A DNA stretch of 28,569 nt from JBFKMV01 sp041629655 (lineage in GTDB: Bacteria; Acidobacteriota; Polarisedimenticolia; Polarisedimenticolales; Polarisedimenticolaceae), in the NCBI GenBank assembly GCA_041629655.1, contig JBFKMV010000045.1, positions 1 through 28,569 of the forward strand, written 5' to 3'. The notes beneath the pieces are model-generated. The model had not been told where the DNA came from and ran no database searches. It was given only the letters and a program-made list of their open reading frames with translations. Shown here piece by piece: positions 22,969-28,569 of this stretch (within the stretch, counting starts at the first letter, position 1; the number at the start of each line of letters is the position of its first letter). Both the position numbers and the translations under genes were made by a program.

Positions 22969-22974
22969 GCGCCC

Positions 22975-23943
22975 GTGTCCGGCGACGTCAGCGTGATCCT
23001 GCCCGCCCGCGGGGACTCCCCGCACCTGCGGCACGCGCTCTCCTCGGCGCTGGCCTGCCCGGAGACCGCCGAGGTGCTGCTGGTGGCCGACCGCGACGGT
23101 CTCGACCCCGCCGTGCTGGCCGACCCGCGGGTGCGCGCCGTCGCGCGCACGGCGCCGGGCGTCTCGGCGGCGCGCAACGCGGGGATCGCCGCGGCGCGCG
23201 GCCGCTACCTCGCGTTCCTCGACGACGACGACGTGTGGCTCCCCGGCCACCTCGAGCGCGCGCTGGAGCTGGCCCGGCGGCGGCCCGACGCGGTGCTCGT
23301 GGGCTGCGACGCCTTCCTGTGGGACGACCCGACGCCGGACGGCTCCGCCGAGCCGCCGGCGGACCCCACGGGCCTGCCGCGGCACTCGCCGGACGTCCCC
23401 GGCGGCGTGCTGACGCTGCGCCGGCTGCTGCTCGGCAACCCGGTCACCACGCCGTCGGTGGTGCTGGTGCGGGAGCACCTCGACGAATCCGACCGCTTCG
23501 ATCCGGCGCTCGACCACATGGAGGACTACGACCTGTGGCTGCGCCTGGCGCGCGACCGCCGGCTGATCTACGACGCGCGGCCGGGGCTGATCGTGCGCCG
23601 CCGGCAGGGCAGCGCCAGCCGCGACTGGCGCCGCATGGCCGAGGGCTCGCTGCGCGTGCTGGAGCGGTTCCGCGCCGCGGGCCTGCCGGAGGCCGCGTTG
23701 ACGGAAGCCGAGTGGCGGGCGCGCCTGGGCGCGCTGTGGCACGACCTGGCCTACGCCTGCCTGGTCGAGGACGACCTCGCCGCGGCGCGCGGCGCGCTGG
23801 GCCACGCGATCCGCCACCGGCCGCTGCGCGTCAAGAACTGGGCCTACGCGGCGCTGGGCGTGCTGCCGGCGGCGCTGCGCCGGCGGGTGCTGGCCCGCGG
23901 GCGGCGCCTCACCAGCGGAAATAGGCGGGGTGGCCCGGCTTGA
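22975..23943 (+). CDS. Family 2 glycosyltransferase (GT-A fold)
   Basis: A 322-residue GT-A enzyme. SVILPARGDS opens the fold, SAARNAGIAAARGRYLAFLDDDDVW (about 64-88) carries the metal-binding acidic run, and EDYDLWLRLA (183-192) has the catalytic-base region usual in GT2. The start is uncertain: GTG 22975 begins at the conserved strand, while GTG 22948 would add nine residues; neither has a clear ribosome binding site. It is divergent from asnB and its last 35 nt overlap the thioesterase gene on the opposite strand. Confidence 0.82.
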   Translation: MSGDVSVILPARGDSPHLRHALSSALACPETAEVLLVADRDGLDPAVLADPRVRAVARTAPGVSAARNAGIAAARGRYLAFLDDDDVWLPGHLERALELARRRPDAVLVGCDAFLWDDPTPDGSAEPPADPTGLPRHSPDVPGGVLTLRRLLLGNPVTTPSVVLVREHLDESDRFDPALDHMEDYDLWLRLARDRRLIYDARPGLIVRRRQGSASRDWRRMAEGSLRVLERFRAAGLPEAALTEAEWRARLGALWHDLAYACLVEDDLAAARGALGHAIRHRPLRVKNWAYAALGVLPAALRRRVLARGRRLTSGNRRGGPA

Positions 23944-24394
23944 CCGCCACGAAGGTGCCGCGACAGGTCGCGGTGACCTTGTCGCCCGAGGTCAGCGTCG
24001 CCTCCACGGTCACCTTGTCGCCGTCCACGGCCGCGACCCTGGCGCTCAAGTGCACCGGGCGGTTGGAGGAGGTGGGCCGCTTCATCGCCACCTCGTAGGC
24101 CGCGGTGACGGTGCAGGGCAGCTCGTCCAGCTCGTCGCGCCGCATCAGGTACAGCGCGGCGGTCCAGTTGGCGTGGCAGTCGAGCAGCGCGCCGATGATC
24201 CCGCCGTTGAGCACGCCCTCGAAGGCCTCGTGACGCCGGCTCGGCATCCAGTCCGCCACGATCTCGGCGTCGGGCGCCTCGCTGGTGGCGAAGCTCCGGA
24301 TGCGCAGGCCCGCGGGGTTGGCGGGGCCGCAGCCGAAGCAGCGGTTGTGCGGCGCGTAGCGCTCCTGGAGACTGGGCTCGAGCGGCTCGGTCAT
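23909..24394 (-). CDS. PaaI-like hotdog-fold acyl-CoA thioesterase
   Basis: A 161-residue single hotdog domain. The N-terminal NRCFGCGPANPAGLRI (17-32) and the helix segment GVLNGGIIGALLDCHANW (60-77) are typical of a PaaI-related subfamily in which Asn replaces the usual His of HGG. The Asp in LLD is the candidate catalytic residue. It probably hydrolyses an acyl-CoA or acyl-thioester. Start ATG 24394 has GGAGGA about 6 nt upstream; the frame extends to 24421 without support. No functional tie to the polysaccharide genes is evident. Confidence 0.85.
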   Translation of the reverse strand: MTEPLEPSLQERYAPHNRCFGCGPANPAGLRIRSFATSEAPDAEIVADWMPSRRHEAFEGVLNGGIIGALLDCHANWTAALYLMRRDELDELPCTVTAAYEVAMKRPTSSNRPVHLSARVAAVDGDKVTVEATLTSGDKVTATCRGTFVAVKPGHPAYFRW

Positions 24395-24422
24395 CGCTGG
24401 TCCTCCCTCGTCGGCGGCCACC

Positions 24423-24429
24423 TATAATA
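24423..24429. promoter_or_regulatory. Overlapping bidirectional -10 elements (thioesterase / cupin)
   Basis: TATAATA reads as a perfect TATAAT on the plus strand (24423-24428) and as TATTAT on the minus strand (24424-24429). It is the only AT-rich patch in the 78-nt spacer between the divergent start codons, and both genes have good ribosome binding sites at sensible distances. No -35 box is recognisable on either side. Confidence 0.55.
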
Positions 24430-24472
24430 GTCGCGCGGCGGGATCCGAGGCTCCCCGCCCGGAGGCCGGACG

Positions 24473-24868
24473 ATGAGCGAGGCGAAGCGCGACGGCGTGG
24501 TCAAGCAGGCCGAGGGAGTGGCGCGCCGGCAGGTCGCGGCCGGACGGGCCACCGAGTCGCAGGTGCTGATCGGTGCGGAGGACGGTGCGCCGAACTTCGC
24601 GCTGCGCCGCTTCATCATGGGCGACGGCGGCGGGATGCCCCGGCACACCAACACCGTCGAGCACGAGCAGTACGTCTTGCGGGGCCGCGCCCGGATCGGC
24701 GTCGGCGACCGGGTGCACGAGGTGGCGGCGGGTCACGCGCTCTACATCCCGGCGGGCACGCCGCACTTCTACGAGGTGGTCGAGGCGCCGTTCGAGTTCA
24801 TCTGCGTGGTCCCCAACGGTCCCGACCGCATCGAGATCCTGGAGGACGGCGGCAAGCGGACCCGCTGA
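24473..24868 (+). CDS. Small single-domain cupin
   Basis: A 131-residue beta-barrel cupin. Motif 1 is MPRHTNTVEHEQYVLRGRA (55-73), with candidate metal ligands H58, H64 and E65. Motif 2 is GHALYIPAGTPHFYEV (87-102), with H98. Length and motifs suit a metal-binding isomerase, dioxygenase or sensor; the reaction cannot be assigned. Start ATG 24473 has GGAGG 7 nt upstream and a consensus TATAAT 45 nt upstream. A glycosyltransferase gene begins 2 nt after its stop, so the two are likely cotranscribed. Confidence 0.85.
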   Translation: MSEAKRDGVVKQAEGVARRQVAAGRATESQVLIGAEDGAPNFALRRFIMGDGGGMPRHTNTVEHEQYVLRGRARIGVGDRVHEVAAGHALYIPAGTPHFYEVVEAPFEFICVVPNGPDRIEILEDGGKRTR

Positions 24869-24870
24869 CC

Positions 24871-26133
24871 TTGAAGCGCCTGCTGCTGGTCTCCTGGCAA
24901 TACCCCCCGCACACCGGCTCCGGCGTCTTCCGGCCGCTGCGCTTCAGCAAGCGCCTGCCCGATCACGGCTGGGAGGTGACGGTGCTGAGCGTGACCGAGC
25001 GCGTGCGCACGCTCAAGGACCCCGAGCTGGCGCGCGAGATCCCGGACGGGGTGCGCGTGGTGCGCAGCGCGACGCTGGAGCCGCGGAGCCTGGTCCTGGC
25101 GCTGGGGCGACTGGGGTTGGGCGGCCTGGCTCTGCGCCTGCAACGGTGGTGGCTGCTGCCCGACGAGCAGCGCGGCTGGGTCCCGTTCGCGGTGCGCCGT
25201 GGCGCGCGGGCGCTGGCGGCCGAGCCGCACCACGCGATCCTCAGCACCTCGGCGCCCTACTCGGCGCACCTGGTGGCCCGCGCGCTGGCGCAGCGGAGCG
25301 GGCTGCCGTGGGTCGCCGACTTCCGCGACGAGTGGTCGCTGCACCCGGACCTGGTGGCGCGCTACCCCACGCGGCGACACCTGGAGCGGAACCGCGACCT
25401 GGAGCGTGCGGTGCTGCGCGAGGCCTCGGCCGTGATCAGCGTCTCGGCGCCGTTCTTGGCCGACCACCGCTCGCTGGTCCCGGACGAGCCGCCGGAGAAG
25501 TTCCACGTGCTGACCAACGGCTACGACGAGCGGCACTTCCCGGAGCCGCCCGCGCCGCCGCCCGCCGATCGCTTCCGCATCGCCTACACCGGGATCCTCT
25601 ACGGGACCGCGACGGCGCGCTCGTTCCTGGAGGGCATGCGCCGCGCCCTGCGCGCGGGCAGCGTCGACGCGACACGCACGGAGGTGGTGCTCGTCGGCCA
25701 CGGCAACGCGCGGCTCGATGCCCCGGAGCTGCCGCCGGGGATGCTGAGGACCGAGGGGCACCGGCCGCACCGCGAGGTGCTGGAGCTGCTGCGCTCGGCG
25801 GCGGTGCTGCTGCTGGTCGCGGAGCCGGATCGCGGCCCGGGGCTCTACCCGGGCAAGCTGTTCCCCTACCTCGCCGCGGGACGCCCGGTGCTGGCCCTGG
25901 CGCCGCGCGACGGGGTCAGCGCCGAGCTGATCCGGCGCTCCAGGAGCGGCGTGAGCGTATCCCCGTCCGAGCCGTCGGCGATCGCGGCGGCACTGGGCGA
26001 GCTCTACGAGGCGTGGAGCGCGGGACGCGGAGGCCTCCCGGACCAGGACCGCGAGCTGGTGCGGAGCTTCGGCGCGATCCCGCAGACCGCCCGCCTGGCC
26101 GCGCTGTTGGACGAGCTAGCCGCGGCGTCCTGA
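24871..26133 (+). CDS. Family 4-like glycosyltransferase
   Basis: A 420-residue GT-B protein. The N-terminus LLLVSWQYPPHTGSGVFRPL (4-23), the DFRDEW motif (150-155) and LTNGYDE (214-220) are typical of glycosyltransferases in capsule and O-antigen loci. The donor-side KLFPYLAAGRPVLAL (329-343) is present. The start is TTG at 24871, 2 nt after the cupin stop, with no obvious ribosome binding site of its own, so translation may depend on the cupin. Its last 18 nt overlap the flippase gene tail-to-tail. Confidence 0.85.
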   Translation: MKRLLLVSWQYPPHTGSGVFRPLRFSKRLPDHGWEVTVLSVTERVRTLKDPELAREIPDGVRVVRSATLEPRSLVLALGRLGLGGLALRLQRWWLLPDEQRGWVPFAVRRGARALAAEPHHAILSTSAPYSAHLVARALAQRSGLPWVADFRDEWSLHPDLVARYPTRRHLERNRDLERAVLREASAVISVSAPFLADHRSLVPDEPPEKFHVLTNGYDERHFPEPPAPPPADRFRIAYTGILYGTATARSFLEGMRRALRAGSVDATRTEVVLVGHGNARLDAPELPPGMLRTEGHRPHREVLELLRSAAVLLLVAEPDRGPGLYPGKLFPYLAAGRPVLALAPRDGVSAELIRRSRSGVSVSPSEPSAIAAALGELYEAWSAGRGGLPDQDRELVRSFGAIPQTARLAALLDELAAAS

Positions 26134-27591
26134 GGCCTGGAGCATCCGCCCCATAAGGTCCTTCCAGTCGGCCGGGGCGAGCCACCGGAACAGGGCCGTG
26201 TAGAGCGGCGCGGCGACGGCCAGCACGACCGCGATGCGGACCCAGTCCGCTCCCGGCATCGCCGGCACCAGCGCGGCCAGCCCGGCGCCGGCTCCCAGGG
26301 CCGCCCCGGAGGCGACCAGCGGGACCAGGTACATGCCGCCGATGTCGCGCCAGCGCCCGCCGCCGGGCCGGATGCTGAGGTACATGTGCGACGGGTAGAT
26401 CACGAGGTTGGCCGCCGCCACCGCCAGCGCGGTGCCCAGCGCGCCGCCGGCCCGCGCGCCGATCACCACGGCGACCAGGAACAGCGCGGCGTACGCGACG
26501 CTGACCACCACGCGGAACCACATCCGGCGCTGGGCCAGGTTCAGGCTGCCCGAGGTCGAGCCGACGACCCGGAACGCCATCGCCACGCTCAGCACCTGGA
26601 GCAGCGGAATCGCACCGGCCCATTGTTCGCTGAACACCGCGCGGATCACGGGGCCGGCCAGCACCGCCTGGAGCAGGCACACCGGCACCGCCAGCAGCGC
26701 CAGCAGGCGCGCCGCGCGCAGGAACGCCTCGGTCTGGCGCCGCACGTCGCCCCGGAACTGCGTCAGCGCCGGGAACAGCACGCTGCGCACGTTGTCGGTG
26801 ACCAGCGACAGCGCCTGGGTCGAGAGCCGGAAGGCGAAGAAGTACACCCCCACGACGCTCGCGGCGAACAGCCGGCCCAGCACCATGTAATCCGCCTGCG
26901 CGATCACGGTCAGGAACAGGCTGGCCAGCAGCGCCAGCGCCGTGTCGCCGAGCAGGTAGCGCCAGCGCCGCACCTGGAGCCGCGCGCGCACCCCGCCGGG
27001 CGCCGTGCGCCACAGCATCGCCAGCACGACCAGCGACGTCAGCGGCAGCGGCAGCACGAAGCTGTAGGCGCCGTAGCCGAGCCAGGCGAACATCACGGTC
27101 AGCAGCGTCTCGCACACCGCGCCGACGATGCCGACCTGGGCCACCGCCTTGAAGCGCATCTCCGACTGCAGCCGCGCCGTCGGAACCGTGCGCAGCGTGT
27201 GCAGCGGCGAGTCCAACGCCAGCACCAGCAGCAGCCCGACCAGCGCCGGCTCGTCGTAGAACGCGGCGGCCAGCGGCGCGGCGGCGACGATCGCCAGCCC
27301 GCCCGCGACGCCGGTGACCAGCGAGAGCCAGAACGCCGGGTTGGCCCAGGTCTCGAAGCGGCGCTGGCGCTGGATCAGCACCAGCCGGATCCCGGGCTCC
27401 TGGATCAGCCCGGTGAACGCGGTGATGCTGTGCGCGAGACCGATCAGCCCGAAGTGCTCGGGCAGCAGCAGCCAGGCCAGCACGACCTGCCCGGCCAGGC
27501 GCACGCCGCGCAACGCGACGGTCTGGGCGATCAGCCAGACCACCCCGCGGGCCACGCGCTCGCCCACCGTCGCGGCGCCGGGAACGCTCAT
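26116..27591 (-). CDS. Wzx-type polysaccharide flippase (MOP superfamily)
   Basis: A 491-residue multispanning membrane protein (about 12-14 helices) of the polysaccharide transporter family, which flips undecaprenyl-linked glycan units across the inner membrane. The N-terminal segment GVVWLIAQTVALRGVRLAGQ (16-35), then LLPEHFGLIGLA, and mid-protein ADYMVLGRLFAASVVGVYFFA are typical of Wzx/RfbX proteins. The ATG at 27591 was chosen because similarity to the family begins there; the frame runs upstream to 27684. No ribosome binding site is visible. It stands alone on its strand, separate from the main glycan run. Confidence 0.87.
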   Translation of the reverse strand: MSVPGAATVGERVARGVVWLIAQTVALRGVRLAGQVVLAWLLLPEHFGLIGLAHSITAFTGLIQEPGIRLVLIQRQRRFETWANPAFWLSLVTGVAGGLAIVAAAPLAAAFYDEPALVGLLLVLALDSPLHTLRTVPTARLQSEMRFKAVAQVGIVGAVCETLLTVMFAWLGYGAYSFVLPLPLTSLVVLAMLWRTAPGGVRARLQVRRWRYLLGDTALALLASLFLTVIAQADYMVLGRLFAASVVGVYFFAFRLSTQALSLVTDNVRSVLFPALTQFRGDVRRQTEAFLRAARLLALLAVPVCLLQAVLAGPVIRAVFSEQWAGAIPLLQVLSVAMAFRVVGSTSGSLNLAQRRMWFRVVVSVAYAALFLVAVVIGARAGGALGTALAVAAANLVIYPSHMYLSIRPGGGRWRDIGGMYLVPLVASGAALGAGAGLAALVPAMPGADWVRIAVVLAVAAPLYTALFRWLAPADWKDLMGRMLQASGRRG

Positions 27592-27754
27592 GGGACGGGG
27601 AGCGGGTCGCTCAAGCGGGGCCTCTCGCCGCCGACGGTGGAACCGTTCGGGGCGCGGGCCTATGTTACCATCCGGTGCCTGCATTACGGATTCATGCCTT
27701 GACGGCGTACGGTCCCATCGCGTTCCCCGTGGCTACAACTTGGGGTGTCGGAGC

Positions 27755-28336
27755 TTGCTGGACAAGCTGTACCTCCGGATCGGCGGTCTGATCCGCAATC
27801 TCCACCGCCGCTGGGTGCGGCTGGAGAACCGGGTGCACCTGGCGCAGATCACGCGCCAGGGTCACGGGGTGGGGATCTGGGGTCCGGTCACGATCACCGG
27901 CCACGACCGGATCACGCTCGGCGCCAACGTGCACATCGGCGGCGGCGCGTTCATCCGCGCCGAGGGCGGCCTCGAGATCGGCGACAACACGCACATCAGC
28001 CGCAATCTGCTGCTGTACACGATCAACCACCGCTACGAGGGTGCGCGCGTGCCCTACGACGACGAGCAGGTGGGCAAGCCGGTCCGCATCGGCCGCAACG
28101 TGTGGGTCGGGATGAACGTCTGCATCGCCCCCGGCACGACGATCGGCGACGGCGCGATCATCGGCATGGGCGCGGTGCTGTCGGGCGAGATCCCGCCGCT
28201 GGCGATCGTGGGCTCGCCGCGCTGGCGCGTGATCGGCGAGCGCGACCGCGAGCGCTACGAGCGGCTGGACCGCGAAGGGGCCTACGGCGGACCCGACGGC
28301 GTGCTTTACGAGCCGCCCGAAACGGACGCGGGATGA
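27755..28336 (+). CDS. Left-handed beta-helix acyltransferase (hexapeptide repeat)
   Basis: A protein of about 193 residues with hexapeptide repeats (ITLGANVHIGGGAFIRAEGG at 53-72, and VRIGRNVWVGMNVCIAPGTT at 110-129, continuing IGDGAIIGMGAVL). It belongs to the maltose/galactoside O-acetyltransferase group. His92 in INHRYEG is the probable catalytic base. It is likely to O-acetylate a sugar of the surface glycan. The start is uncertain: TTG 27755 or TTG 27740 are the in-frame options near the first conserved residues, and neither has a clear ribosome binding site. The next gene overlaps its stop by an ATGA. Confidence 0.82.
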   Translation: MLDKLYLRIGGLIRNLHRRWVRLENRVHLAQITRQGHGVGIWGPVTITGHDRITLGANVHIGGGAFIRAEGGLEIGDNTHISRNLLLYTINHRYEGARVPYDDEQVGKPVRIGRNVWVGMNVCIAPGTTIGDGAIIGMGAVLSGEIPPLAIVGSPRWRVIGERDRERYERLDREGAYGGPDGVLYEPPETDAG

Positions 28337-28569
28337 GCCTGCTCGCCGGGCTCGCCAGGCGCCTCCATCGCGCGCGGGAGCGCGCCCGGCACTTCGTGCG
28401 CACGCGCGTCCAGGGCGCCGAGCACGTGGGCAACCGCGCCTTCGGCCGCCGCGTCCGCAACGGCGACTTCCCGGCGTTCCGGAAGACCGTCGAGCGCGGT
28501 CCCGACGGCGAGCGGGCGCTGCGGAACGAGCTGCTGGCGCGCGAGCTGTTCGGACAGCGGCCCTGGATG
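28333..28569 (+). CDS. Unidentified protein, N-terminal part; possibly kinase-like
   Basis: An open frame of 79 codons runs off the right edge. The ATG at 28333 overlaps the acyltransferase stop as ATGA. The N-terminus is strongly basic with many Arg. Residues about 50-79 (FRKTVERGPDGERALRNELL, then ARELFGQRPWM) have the look of the beta3-lysine/alphaC-glutamate region in small protein-kinase-like or lipopolysaccharide-kinase-like proteins. That is an impression from pattern only; the catalytic loop would be outside the window. Coupling to an acyltransferase suggests a glycan- or lipid-modifying role. Confidence 0.55.
   Translation, partial: MSLLAGLARRLHRARERARHFVRTRVQGAEHVGNRAFGRRVRNGDFPAFRKTVERGPDGERALRNELLARELFGQRPWM

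Noticed and set aside
21050..22996. 648-codon plus-strand open frame opposite asnB
   Set aside because: Its composition is that of a codon shadow, and the opposite strand has complete AsnB motifs.
27592..27754. Promoters in the divergent flippase/acyltransferase spacer (TTGACG at 27699, TATGTT at 27661, TACAAC at 27734)
   Set aside because: The spacer is relatively AT-rich, but no pair of boxes has 16-18 nt spacing on either strand, so I do not call a specific promoter.

Overview
This is a very GC-rich bacterial chromosome segment with no mobile elements, CRISPR arrays or rRNA. It encodes a Gram-negative-type complement: a UbiE/MenG quinone methyltransferase, type IV pilus/type II secretion minor pilins with their prepilin peptidase, and a WecA-like polyprenyl-phosphate sugar transferase with a Wzx-type flippase. 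The GC level, the rlmB-tRNA(Thr-Tyr-Gly) junction and the large PilX-like protein would fit an Acidobacteriota-like or other deep-branching GC-rich lineage. That placement is a guess, because no taxonomic marker was compared.

Layout. (1) 1-5170, minus strand: a core translation block read rplM-rpsI-rpsB-tsf-pyrH-frr-rlmB, then tRNA-Thr(UGU), tRNA-Tyr(GUA) and a cut-off tRNA-Gly(UCC). In many bacteria this tRNA trio leads into tRNA-Thr(GGU)-tuf, so tuf-secE-nusG probably lies just left of the window. A sigma70-like promoter precedes rplM, and a strong hairpin plus T-run lies between rpsB and tsf. (2) 5357-6124, plus: ubiE/menG, divergent from rplM. (3) 6085-8357, minus: a homologue of archaeal cyclic 2,3-diphosphoglycerate synthetase translationally coupled to argF. 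(4) 8553-22918, minus: twelve genes in one direction, mostly overlapping by 1-4 nt. In transcription order they are asnB-like amidotransferase, GT4, GT2, WecA-like transferase, FAD oxidoreductase, GT4, ABC ATPase, ABC permease, TPR-like protein, prepilin peptidase, then PilV-, PilW- and PilX-like minor pilins. (5) 22975-28569: a more mixed surface-polysaccharide region with GT2 (+), a PaaI-like thioesterase (-), a cupin and GT4 (+), a Wzx-like flippase (-), a hexapeptide acyltransferase (+) and the start of an unidentified kinase-like protein (+).

How the genes may work together. The WecA-like enzyme would load a sugar phosphate on undecaprenyl phosphate. The glycosyltransferases, acyltransferase and amidotransferase would extend and decorate the glycan, and the flippase would move it across the inner membrane. 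No Wzy polymerase, Wzz/Wza or exosortase is seen here. The downstream half of the same run makes a prepilin peptidase and three minor pilins resembling a GspI-J-K/PilV-W-X tip complex, but no major pilin, assembly ATPase or secretin. The joining of polysaccharide, ABC-export and pilus-tip genes in one run, and the cDPGS-argF couple, are the least ordinary features.
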